DNA from: Polyodon spathula
Lineage: Eukaryota > Chordata > Actinopteri > Acipenseriformes > Polyodontidae
DNA length: 64,000 bases
Assembly: GCF_017654505.1 (NCBI RefSeq)
Contig: NC_054545.1
Span: 8,916,427 to 8,980,426, forward strand
Direction: 5' to 3'
Shown: positions 12,904 to 26,400 of the stretch, piece after piece
Layout: each line of letters opens with the position of its first letter
Numbering within the stretch: the stretch's first letter is position 1
Notes under the pieces: model-generated
Databases searched by the model: none
What the model saw: only the letters and a program-made list of their open reading frames with translations
What the model was told of the DNA's origin: nothing
Position numbers and translations under genes: made by a program

Positions 12904-15420
12904 CTAATCAAAAACGAGAAAAAATATACAATGTTAGTAATACTTTGTTCCTTTACAATAGTATAATGCAGTTATAACTCTCCTGTCAACTACTGGTTTA
13001 CCAGAGTATACAGAACACTGGTAACAAATAGGACTAATGCGTAAACCAGGTATGGGGTCAAGTTATCACTCATAAACAAACTCCTAAATCACTTTATGAT
13101 ATAGGTTCAGTTTCAGCATGTGTAAATCTTAGCATACATTTAACAAGAGGTTAATACTTTCTTCCCCCTTTATCTCACACAACAGCTGCACAGATTGACT
13201 GTATAACATGTTGCATATACCCAGGGTGTGCCGCCTGGCTAAGTATCGGTCAACACCCATCTGAAAAACCTGGAGCTGTCCGTCTTGCAGATGCTACTGT
13301 GCCTTTAACAATAAGAACCGACTGCGCTGCTAGCAGACTAGATCACTTGCACACGCTGGGTGAAAGAGTTGAAGGGAAGGGTTTTTCCATTTTAAGCACA
13401 CAGAGAGGCTGAAAAGTTAAAACGACTGCAAAAAAAATAGCCAATTAGTTTCAAAACAAAAGTAGTGACACTGAATGTGGAAATTACCAAACCAAATGGA
13501 TGATAAAAAGAAAATAAAAAAAAAGAAATGTAGAAAATGTAAAAGAGCAACACGATATAGTCAACGAAGAGTTGAAAACATTGTGATAGTGGGTATGGTG
13601 TTATGTGGAAAAGAAAATGAAATGGCTTTTTTACAGCAAGGATTTGGGTGGTATGATGCCAGAAACACAAAAAAAGATTGTAAAGCATCAGGGGAGTAAA
13701 TGGAGCAGTGTAACCTGTGTATGAATTAGGATGGATTAACTTTCATTATTCAATTTGTTGTTATACAAATTATTTGTCTTATTACATATTTAAGATAAGG
13801 CAATTTTATTTTTCTGTTGAAAGTGCTCCCGGCTATAATGCTCTGCCGTTCAGCTATACAGAATTTCTGGGGAGAACCCTGTATACCCTTAATTATTCAA
13901 AATACAAAAGAAAAACTTCACCCTAGCCTAGAAAGTGGACAATAAATGTGCTTGTGCCTACTTACCACGGTCTTTTCCCTCCCTTTCCTGTACTGATATA
14001 CTGCAGTTGCTGGAGCTGGTACTGGCATCAAATCCATTGGCAGATTCACACAAACCCTCTTGAGACTCTCCTGCAACACTGTCCACTTCAATAGTTAAGT
14101 CACTCTCACTTTTTGTGCTGTGGGACTCGTCAGGACTGAGAGCCGTGGGGGACGCCACAGGGAAAGCCTGCTGAGACGCAGTAGACGCTTCAGCTGAATT
14201 CAGCTTTGGACTAGTTGGCTGAGACTTCTCTTCTGTGGTGTCCTCGTCTGAGGTCTTCTCTTTCTCATCCAAGTCATCCAGGTCTACCTCATGACACACC
14301 AAGGCTTCAGGTCCAATCTGCGGCATAAGATCTTCCTCGATTTTCAACACACTATGATCTTCAATTTCCTCTAAAGAAGCTTCAGTCTCACCCTTGATAC
14401 TTCTCTCCACCTCTGGTGTTAAAGCAGGCATCTCATTTTTCATTTCATTTTCTTCCTCTGCACAGTCTTGACATTCCAGTTTGATGATGCAGTCACTTCC
14501 TGCTCTCTTTTCTGGAGTTATAGGCTGTTCCTCCTTTTGTTCCAAACGCACCTTCTTCTCAGGTGTTTGTTGCTCTGCAGCTTTTCTTTTCATTGGCTTC
14601 TTGTCTTCTTTACAGAGCTCCTCACTCGCCGAGTCAGTGTCAGAATCGTTCAATTCATGTTCAAGTATAACTTGGGTTCCTTGGACTTCCTCAGATTTTA
14701 CTTTCTCTGGAGTTCTGGGACAAGCGGTCATAACCTCTGTGTGATCTGTAGCAAGTGTCTTGCTGGTATCTGCAGAAGGTTCTTTAGACCTGCTCCTCCT
14801 ACCCTTGGACTTAGGTGACTTCTCAAGCTCCTTTTTGTCATCCTTCTCTTCCTCTTCTTCCACCTCCTCCTCCTCATGCTGCTGTAGCTCCCGATCCTTC
14901 TCATCAACCACGATGACTGCATCTGGTTTGGGTTCTAGTGCTTCTTCCTCCATTTCCACTTGGGGCTCTTCTGGTGGTTCTCCTGGTTGCTCCTGTGGGC
15001 TGCTTGGACTTCCTTGGTCCTGTGTGTGCTCTTCAGGATTGTCATTCTCCAGTTGCTCCTCATCAGCATCCACTACAGTGTCTGAGGCATCTGCCTTTTC
15101 CACTTTTTTCTCAGATATATCATCTGGTTCACTTTCAGATGAATTGACAGAATCTATATGAAAGAAATATAAATATATATATTGTCAGGTTGACACATAT
15201 AGAAGCCACAGAGTTTCAGTTTAGTGCATTGACAGGACACTTCTCTGCAGCAAGAATGTAAGATGAAACAGTCGTTTAAAAATCATATAAAAATTTGAAT
15301 TAATCTTTTCAAGACTTAAACTTAAAAAATGACTAATCTACAATACGGTCAAAATATTAGTTTCTAGTGTAGAGACCTAAAATAAAATGTTAAGTAAAGA
15401 AGAATCTAAATAGGAACACT

Positions 15421-15457
<37 letters not shown>

Positions 15458-16781
15458 CCTACCATTTGATCCTCTATCAGAATCATACAATCCAGAGGTG
15501 CGTCTTGTGCGTCTTCTAGGGTTTCCTAAAATAATGTGCGGTGCAAATTTTAATATGATAAATACAAATTCACTTAGCAGTTCCACTAGCCAAACAACTT
15601 AAATTTGGCAGGAATTACTCTTGCAGAGAAAAAAAAACTAAATTCAGAATATAATCTCCTTTTCTCAAAAAACAAAAGCTTTGCTTAAAAGATCAACCTC
15701 ATGTTTACTAGGATCTAGGAATAGCACCATCATGTGCAAGTTCAAGCTTATACCTTCCACTCCATTTGGCAGTGTAGAAACATCGGAGAGGCGTGTGCTT
15801 TTGGTGCTGGTCCTGCCTTCGCTACTGGGAGTTTTAGAAGAATTGCGAGAAGCGTTGTGAGGAGGGGTGGATTTCAGAGGTGGCCGTCCCCGTTTTGATT
15901 TGATCTGTTTCTCTTCCAGTTCTTCTTTATCACTTTCCTCTTTATTCTGATAAAAAATATATACATCATGTTATAATGAACTACATTTAAAAGCTATTTG
16001 CATACATACAATTAGTATTGGCAACTCCCACAAATACTAGATAAGACTTACCTACCCTACAATTTTTGTAGCTAAAAATTCACTTATAAAACTGTTTTTC
16101 CTCCTCATGGGAATTAAAACATCTAAAAAATATATATATTTACCTTTACTTTCTTTTTTTGTTTCTGTTTCGTCCCACCTTTGTCCACAGGCCAAATTAT
16201 TCTGTCAGCTTTCACCCACTCATCATACCTACAAAAAGAAAAAAACAGCATGTTACTCCAACTGTGATGGGGGGGAAAAAAAAAAAAAAAAAACAAAAAA
16301 AAAAGCTTTCAGATATGAGGATATCAAATATACTAGCATTCAGTTCACACAAAACGTAAAGGTACATTTGACTGCCTTCTGCTTTTGTGGGAGGGAATAA
16401 GACTTGCTATCAGGTCCACACAATTACTTGCTAAGAAACTTAGAATTGTGGATACACATTTCTAAAATGTAGACTCGGGTCTGCCTACAGAAAGAAAATG
16501 CCCTTCCTTGCCCTTACCTTGTGTTCCAGCCATAATAATGGACTAAGTAGAGAACCTCTCCATCATCCACTTCAGTGTTTTTAATATTGGCTTCGTAGAT
16601 TTTCTGGGTTTTTCCACGGCCATATTTGACTTTAACTTTAGTCCCCATGAGAGAATGCTCCTGCTGGTTCTCTTCTCCCTCCTCTTCCATTTCCTCTTTG
16701 TTCTCACTCTCTTCCCTAGACGGAGATGGAGAAGTTCAACTCATCAACTCGGAGGTTCTTTCCAAATCAACACATTTTTTT

Positions 16782-16819
<38 letters not shown>

Positions 16820-18955
16820 TCCTGGTTTTAATAACATGCTTAATATTACAATTCTTTCAGCAGACCACTTATGCTTAATATGAAGGGCAATTTAGAAAGA
16901 GAAGATAAACTAAAACCTCTATAAAACTGTAAGAAAGCATGTAAAGTACAAAACTATTTAGCTATTTTGCCGAATTCAGTGTGGTCCAAGAAAGCACGTA
17001 ATCCCAGTTAAACTCTCAAACTTTCACAGCATTACTTAGAAGGCATTATGTGAAAACATTTGGGGATGATCTTACCACAGCAAAGCAAACTTAAACTGTG
17101 TGTAAAGGCATTGAATACAGTGCATTTACCTTTCGCTTAGCTTGTCGTAGTCATCGTCATCATTATCGTCGTCCTCATCCTCGTCCTCATCCTCATCCTC
17201 GTCCTCGTCCTCCTCCGTCTCTTTGTCAGACTCTTCTTGTATTGGACTTCTTTCCGGTCTTTGTTTCGGGGTTCCCCTCGTTACAGGAGATCCACTAACA
17301 GTGTTTTGATTGTGCTCTGCCACATCTTCCACTTTTTCCTTATTATTTTCTTCCTTAATTTTCTCCAGTTTTGGAGATTCTTTCAGCACTGTTTTCACTG
17401 GTGTAAGTGTAGTTCTCCTTCGACCCTGAAATTAAAAATCCTATTTATAGCACAAGCATATGATTTGTCTTTTCTTTTAAGGCTGTTCTAGTCAACCTGT
17501 GGAAAAGGCATGCCAATCTGTCATGCAACTACAACAACTTAACATTTAGGCCCTCATCTTGACTAGATAAAACACCGGAAAGCCACATTGGTAATGCTGT
17601 AAACAAAAGGTAATGTTAGAAACAAACATCCCCCAACACAGCTGTAAATACCAACATGAAAATTAGATCACTAACACTGCATACAATGCCAAACAGAATC
17701 AGTTATAGCAGTTGTAGTTGGTTTTGTTTTTTGGTACTTAAAGCTGTAGTGTGTCAATAAAAATGTCATGCAAGGGCGACAAACAGACAGAAAGATGAGT
17801 AAAACTAAGTCTGGCACATGTTCAAAACAAAGGCAGACAACATCATCCACAGAGGTTATTCCCTAAATTGCATCCAGTAAAGGTGCTCCGCATGGAGTGT
17901 AGGATGCGTCCTATAGCCTGAAGATCGCAGGTTTGAATCCAGGCTATGTCACTGCCGACCATGACCAGGGGGTTCCTAGGGGCAGCGCACAATTGGCCGA
18001 GCACTGACCGGGTAGGGAAGGCTTAGGTCAGGAGGGGAATCCACTGTTCACCATGCACCAGCGGCCCCTGTGACCGATAGGGTGCCTGCGGTTCTGCAGT
18101 GGAGCCAACAGAACTGTATTGTCCTCCGCCACTATAGGTCTGGTGACCTCGCTGTGGATCCAGTGTTGCAGCCTCCATTTCCTGAGTCATCAGGGGGTTG
18201 CATCGGTGAACCAGGATACAAATAATAATTGGGCATTCCAAATTGGGGAGAAAACCGGGGTAAAAAAACATTGGCTACGACTAAATAAAAAAAAAATAAA
18301 ATAAAAAAAAAGTAAAAATGTGGGAGGCACATACAGACGCATACACTATTATGACGTCTCAAAGATTCATGCAGCATCCACTCTGCGTCAGATGTCCGAT
18401 TAGGCCATGTGTATAGTACTAGTAGTACTGAATGCAGATAAGTGTTTTATAAATCAGTACTTACTCTTGAAGATGGGGTTTCCTGTTCTTGCTCCTTTTC
18501 TCTTTCACTCTCATGGCTCAGTTCACTGGCATTCTCCCCAGGGGTTTTCACTTGGACCACAATTGGTTCCTCTACTTCAGCCTCTATTTGTTCTTTCTCT
18601 CCTTCACCATCCTCAGGTTCATCATCACCATCATCATCATCATCATCTTCCACCTCTACATCCACCTCCTCCACGTTTTCTTTTTCCTCTACCTCTTCCT
18701 TCACCTTTACCTGGGTTACAGGACTATTGTGGTGGATGGATCTGAACTGGATGCGTGCTGACCGGCAGTATTCCTCAAATCCATAAAGGTATCTATGCAA
18801 AACATGCTTAGTGTTAGGCCATTGAATTAAGGTTTAGTATAATGAAATACGTTTATTACTCATCGCAAGAGAGAGAAGAGCTGGTCAGATAACCTAGAGC
18901 AGCACAAACTTCAAAGAGCTACATTTTTCCAAACAACTCTGCAGATTCAAACTAC

Positions 18956-18990
<35 letters not shown>

Positions 18991-19513
18991 AGTAAGCATT
19001 ATATCAAGGAAGTATTTAATTTAAGCTTGAAATTGAATCTACCAAGTAGGTGACCTATATAAAAACTACATAATTACACAAACACTTTAAAAGCACATTT
19101 TAATAGTCCTTTATTTTAATGTAGATAGTCTTAATACTTTGACTCAACTGAAACCAATTCAAAGCAATACTGTGGCTACTATGACTTGATTATGAGTCCT
19201 TGAATTTAAAGCAAAGTAAAACCCTAGGAGAATAACACTTTTTATGCTATAGATGTACACGTATTTTCTTTATTACTTATATTACTTCATCCCTGGGAAC
19301 TAGAGAGCGCCCAACCAAACTGGAAACCATTCAGACCTACCAAGCAATGGATTCCAAAAAGACTGAACTAGTTTATTTAACAAAGTAATTTAAAAAGGGA
19401 AATAATTTGCAATCGCTCGAACTAAAAAAATAAAAAAATAAATGAATGATGTCTCCCGAAATCACCTCTACAATATTCCAAAAGAAGATTATGCAAATCT
19501 ATTATTTATTTTG

Positions 19514-19551
<38 letters not shown>

Positions 19552-20432
19552 GACATTCTTATAAAAGCAGCTATTTTACCCTTTGGACCAGGATCGTGTT
19601 AACACGATCATACTGAAGTGGGCTTCTAGGAGCGCGATCGTGCTAACACAATAAAAAAGCACTTTGTTTTGATGACTTACAGGGCCATCGTACTTTGCAA
19701 TACAGGCTTGTCGTCACTGAGAGGGGCATTTAGTGTCTAAAGGACGAAGACTTTTTACAGCACCAAGGAAGAGACAAAAGCAGAAATAAAACATCACAGG
19801 AACTTGTTTAGAGCTAATAAAAGGGGGAAACACTATAAATCTGATGTAGTTGATTTATAATTTTATTCTGTCTCATGTGTTAATATATGTTTAACACATG
19901 AGACAGAATAAAATTATAAGTCAAATACATCATGTTAACAATGTCTTGTAGTTTGCCTAAACATCAATATTTTTCAACAAAACTTTCAGGATGTACTGCA
20001 AGATCCCTCGGGTCACAGAATAACTCATTTTTACATATGTATCTAAGCAGAATACATAATAAATTACTTTAAAAAAATAACTAATTGTGTTGGGAAAAAA
20101 AGTGAAACGTTTCTATGGTTTCTGAAGTACTTTAAAATGTTCCCCAGAGAGCTCTGAAAAAAAAAAAAGGGACACTGCTACTGTAAAAAATAGATTTTGT
20201 GAATTTTTATAAGAGAGTCAACTACAGCCAAAAAAACACCTGGTCCTGGGGGAGCATCTCACTGAAAAGGGTTAAATAAAGGATTATTTTAAAATATAAA
20301 ACCTACTTTCTGTATGCAGTTTTTACATTATAGGAGGCAGCCGAGTTGAGAATAGGAATGCCAAGGTCCATATAGATCTGCTTCCATATGGCACCACTTT
20401 CGATCTGAAAATAGAAGTAAAAAAAAAAAAAA

Positions 20433-20476
<44 letters not shown>

Positions 20477-23400
20477 AAAGAATACACCGCATTCCCAGCT
20501 AAACACAATGAAAAAAAGCATCTGAACTTTTAGTTTAAACATGTCTGCTGTAATAACTATGATTATGCTTTGTTTAGTTATTTGCAGAAAAGTTCACTTA
20601 CCTTGTCACAGCCTCCTTGCTGACATACCAGCCTGAAAAGTTTAAAGAGGTTCAAATCCTTGTATCCAAGAACAGGGGGTTTGTTAATTGGTGTTCCTAT
20701 GGGTGGCAGAACATTGTATTAGCTTTACACAAAGCAAAAACAAACCAATAGGCTGCATAATAAGGTGACATTGTCCTAATGAGCATACAATACATTTAAA
20801 AAGATGGAAAAATCTTCCATAATCCTTCATAACTACATTCACACAAAATATAAATGTTATGCTCAACAGAATAACACAAGAGTACATCATAAAAAGCATT
20901 ACATATTTTAACATGTGCATCAATGATTACGTACTTCTAGGAATTCGAATTTAACTTGTAAGCACAGAGGTGGACACTGGTCATAGAAAAATAAGGTTGT
21001 ATCCATAAAGCACTACGTATGCGCAGATTTAGGTTACAGGACACTAAATGTGAAAGAGACACATGGTTAAGGTATGTTAACGCAAATACTGAACAGATAA
21101 ACAATTACAGTCCATAACCCTGCAAGCAAATCCCCCCAGAATGGATTAGTTTAGTTTAGAGAGACAGCCCTGCACACTGTAAACACATTTAAAGAAATGT
21201 CCCCACCACCTTTTTTTTTTCTGTGAATGAGATTTCGTGTGTGGGGAGGATCACCTGAAGATGTCATGCTGCAGCTTACCTCTATCCTCCATGAACTTGT
21301 AGAGCTGCTGGAGGAAATTGTCTCTTTCCTCTGGGTCTGGCTCCTCCTCTGGCTGTGAACACAAACGGCAAACCAAACAGATTAAACCAACAAAGCATCA
21401 GAGTGACTCCTGACAGCATACACTAGAAACTGTCAGCAAGCATCATCCCCATCTCCTAGCCAGGAACAATGTCTTTCAGACAAGTGCAACTAGGAAATGT
21501 AAATAGTGTTTGCAAAAGGGCAAACCACATACTCTACTCTTTACAGTAAAAAACTTAAGCTTAAGATGTGTTTTATGACCTGTCCCTGCAGGCATGTTGA
21601 TAATCTCAGTACTTGTTTTAGGGTAAATACATTCTGTATTTTGAGGCACTTTTCTTTTCCATGTGTCGAGGACACAGCAGTAGAAGATCATTATTAAATA
21701 TACAGTAAAATACAATCGTTAGATCTTTACAGAATCCTTTTTCTACTTCATGTAATCTGGCTGAGATGAGTCCTTATTGGATCAATGTCTTAAAATTGGA
21801 ACTTGGAAATGTAAAAACAAATTTAAAAACTTGCAACTACTAACATCAACCAAGTTTTAGGAAATAATTTTTTCCTGAAAGAGTGGTTTCCTCAAATTTG
21901 ACTTAGTCAAAAGTCTAGTGCATCTCTGGGCCTGGGTGGAAATTCTCTGTATATTTTATACTGAATGAAGTAACGTTTTCCCCAAAACTGCACCTTAAAG
22001 AATGAGTGTTAATAAACAGGAGGTACATAAAATATATAAACAAAACAGAAAAAAGGGTCGACCCAGGATTCAGAATAAGATTCACGGCAAGAAACAGCTA
22101 CTTTGTGCAGATAAACATAAAAAACCATAAGCACCTCAAGAATTATTATTGTTAGTTTTTTTTGTCGTCAAGCTGGATACGTTGGCTGTCAGATGCTGAA
22201 AAAATTTTGTTGCTGCGTCCTTGCAATTGGCGCTGTGACGCATTTGTCGATAAAACCTTTTGAAATCTTCTTGGGAACCGAAGAAGCAATTGATCTGACA
22301 CTTGGCATATATCATCAGCATCCAAACCCGCATCAAGTTTGCAAAGCAGAATTTTCCGCGATAAATTTTAATGTCAAAATGGCTGAAACAAATCTTATCG
22401 AAACGCGCCCTTAACAGCAAACTGCTGCTATTTGAACACCATTTCACCAACAAACTCCAAACATGGTACTTATTGTAACAGTAACAATGGAACACAAATA
22501 TGTCAAAATGGTTGTTTTATAAAACAAGATGGCCGCCGGGTGTATGTTTACGTCTGAAATTTAAAACTGCCTCAGTTGACAAACTGTTTACTTGACTAAC
22601 TCGAAACTTCACAAGCATCATCCTTGACACTGTAGCAATACAAATGACTTAAGAAACTTGTGTTAAACAAGATGGCTGTCTGACGCATTTTTGAAAAAAA
22701 AAAAAAACTTTCAAAATCTTCTGTGGAGCAGTTGAAGTTGCTGATTTTAATCTTGGCACATTGAGAACTAAACACGCTTAGACAGGTACTGATACTGGGG
22801 CTTGGGAGCCGTAAAACTGCCTGGCAGTTCTAGTTATTATTATTATTATTATTATTACTTGTATTCAAATGCAATGGTATACTGATGGGGAAGTTACTCA
22901 TCACTGCAGAGATAGTGTAATGTCTGAAAACAGGAACTAAATAATTTCCTCTTTTTTCAGAAAAACAAAAACACATTGAACATGCAATGGTTTCCTTGAA
23001 GACAGAAGCAAAAATATATATTGAAAAAATTATAATAATCAAGCCACTGTGTTACATAAGATGATTTCATAGATTTGGATACAAAAGCAAATATTGCACC
23101 CAATTGTGTTCTGATTTTTTTTTTTTAAATATCAATTACAATTTACTTAATACTAGTTCTGGGATGATCATTACAAATTAAGTAATTCAACGTTTATACA
23201 CGGGTTCAGATTGGGATGGATTACACTATGTAACACAATTTTTGATCCTGGGTAGTAAGTGTTATTTCCTAATTGCTTATGCCTCAAAAGTATAGAAAAT
23301 GGCTATTATTCCCCACAAACTTTGCTTTTGTGACCAGGACAGTGATATTTCAAAATATCACTATTTCCAATGGGAAAATGGGCAAATGTGTCTCTTTTCG

Positions 23401-26400
23401 TTCACATAAAGTCAGAAAAAAACAACTTATGAATCCAAATTAACATGTATTTATACTAAAGTAATACAAAGATGACTACAAAAGATTTAGAAGCGAGTAG
23501 TTTTTCGAGATTTACAATTACTGTATTACAGTGTTATATTTACTTCACTTACTGTTTAATGTTTTAATATTACATGTTGAAATCCAATGTTTCTAATCTT
23601 CTAATGTATCTGGACATACTAGAAAGCATTTGCAGACAGAAAGACAGAGGTCTCTTAATTCGTCTCCTGGTTTCCTACCCTTCCTCCTACTTCACATTTC
23701 TTTAACTTTACGTATGAAGAAAAAAGTAACATTGAGCAAAGGAAAGGAAATCGTTCTGGCTGTTCAAAGGCATCTGGCATACCTCAGCAGGCAAGCAGCC
23801 AAGCTGCTGCTAAGCCCTCCTCTCTTTAGAGCATGCTCTCAATGAAAGCTTACAGCATGTTGCTATAGAAACGCAGTAGGAAGCCATGTGTACAACTATT
23901 CTACTTGCTGCTGAGAACAGGAGGAATGAGCTCCATTGTTATTCTCTGCAGCAAAAACATTTCCACGTACTGTAGCAATCTAGAGCAACTTAATTGGCCC
24001 GTTTTATACAATTAACAATTATCATGATTTTCCTTATTATAAACTTACTTAGAAAAAGGTGTTTATTAAACAATTTTTAAACAGCATTAGACATAACATG
24101 CCCACTGGAACCTATTAACATCAACTACACTTATTTTGTTGAGAGTGCAGATCTCAAACTCACAACGTCAAAGACAAATTGTTAAATGACAACAGTCTAC
24201 ATAAACAGATTAAAAACATTATCAGATTTTTGTCTTTTTTTATTTATATTTAATGACTCAAAATGTTTGTGTTCAGCGGTTACCTCTAATCAAGACGACT
24301 ACCTCTTTGTACGAGACCGGCCTCTCACAGCAAAGGGTGCATATGAAATAGACTCAACATTAGAAAGAGGCACTGAACACTTCCAAACATAAAAAGCTGC
24401 CCCGACATGAGAATACAGGTACTAGGGGGTGTATGTAAAAACAGGAATTTTATTAACCAACAGCAGGAAACCATGATGTGGCAACTATAGAACACAGACA
24501 CACTATCTTTGCGGTTACATTTCAGAGAGATCAAAACATGAAAAATATATAGTACCTTACTTTTTTCATTTACGTTTCAGTGAAGTATGCTTGACTGTGT
24601 TCCCATGAAAGTATAATAAAAAGGTGTTCATAGACGGCTAGAAATGAGGATTTGCTACCTGTCTGGAAAGTAGGTAGCAAAATCATCTTATTCGGTAGCA
24701 GTTTATTCAACTAAACTACATAAATAATTTTAAAAATAAACACCTACCTACTGTTTTAAATAGACTGAATATCCCAAACTGTCACATAATAGGCCTATAT
24801 TTAAATGAGAAAGTATTTATTGAAACCACCTTGTGCTCAACTAAGTAATGGAACTAATGCAATTCCTTGTCAGTGTATTTTGTTTTATCCTTAAGTTCTA
24901 CAAGACTGCAACCATAACTGTCACCTAAGCATTTGATATGCCATCAGTACAGTTAATCAGGTTAAGTTTCATCATTGCAAATTAAGTGCTACGAAATTAT
25001 CCTCTTATCTGTCTTCAGTTGTTGACTGAGATTTTGGTAACTAATAAATCACACACCTATAAAATACAGCGATTTATTTAAAAAAATAAAAATAAATGTG
25101 TGTCACATTATCATTGAATCCTGCATTGTATGTCCTTATAGATTATAAAGTTACAACCACAACCGAGCTGTTTTGAAAATAAAAGTGAATTCCAACATGG
25201 TACCACTACATTTAAGATTCACTCAAGGTGTTATACTAACCGGTGCGCTCATAAATATGAATACTTGCACCCTGCCTTCTCAAATGCTTTAAAATTTTGA
25301 AGAAATTAACTAAGTAGTAATAACAGAATAAGGGATATCAACCAAGATTGAAAACAAAAAAAAAAAAACACGCTGTTTTTTTTTTTTTTTTTTTTATTAA
25401 ACAGTGACTTTAGTTGTATGCAAGTTATGACATTGTAAAATATATATATTATATATATATATACACATTATCAAAAATAATGCCACGGGACTGAGCCAGG
25501 AAGAGGTTTTCCTGATTCAAGATAATCAATGTCACCTGTCCGGTATATCAACACGACAAAATGTGGGTTCGAGGCAGTTTCTAGTCTGTGTGAGGAGAGG
25601 CTCTCACGGTAAAGAAACCTGTGAGGTTTTGTAAAGGTAGTGTGGAAACCTTTGTGTTTGTTTGAAGAATTGTTTTAAAATTGGTAAAACGGCTTAGCAG
25701 TCCGATTTTAGTTAGGAACCAAAAGTAAAAAAGTTTAGTTACCGCTCCAAAACGGAGTTAGTTTTTTGTTTTGCCTGGGTCTGCATTAAAAAGGGGCTAC
25801 AAACCTAAATTCTGTGAAATCTTTCATATATGGTGTCAGCGGTACTAAGTCCTACGGACTCAGCTTAGTAATAAATAAATAAATAAATAAATAAAAATCG
25901 ATGGCTGCACTAAAGGAGAGCAACAGGCGACTGAGGCAAGAGTCGGGGCTGCCAGAACCGGAGCCTTCGGAGCTAGAGTTGGTGTTGACAAGAGTGGTGT
26001 GGCCTTCACCACAAGAAGAGTCGCCAGAGGTGGAGCAGAGATTGCTGTCAGCAGAACAAGAATCGCCTGCTGTGGAGCACCAGTTGCTACTGTTGGCTAC
26101 AGAGAAGGGGGAGGAGGCGAGGAGCCCACCGCCACCCCAGCCCCGACCAACATCTCAGCGATCCAGTCCGGTGCCGCTTGGTTCGGTCATACTCCCAAAC
26201 ACCCAGCCAGAATGTCCAGACCTCCCTGTGCTGGACCTAGTGCCCAGGTCAACAGAAATATGCACACCACAACACTTGCAACTCTCATCCCAACAACTAT
26301 AGCACTCTTTGTGAATACCTGTTTCCAATAAAATGACACAATTCTAGTCTAAGAGACAACAGAACATTTCCATACTTGTTTTAGAGTTGAAACAGAGTCC

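Noticed and set aside
14468..15161. Long plus-strand open frames rich in Ser, Leu and Cys
   Set aside because: They lie exactly opposite the acidic ARID4A exon 13966-15153, whose GAG/GAA codons read as CTC/TTC on the other strand. No splice or start evidence supports them.
17881..17955. Possible tRNA gene
   Set aside because: It has a B-box-like sequence, but a body and A-rich tail follow; it is the head of a SINE and lacks a sound cloverleaf.
18407..18786. Plus-strand frames rich in His or Ser opposite 18465-18792
   Set aside because: Antisense shadow of the ARID4A acidic linker.
22136..22495. 119-codon minus-strand frame
   Set aside because: It ends in a codon run from a short repeat, lies in a repeat-like part of an ARID4A intron and resembles nothing I know.
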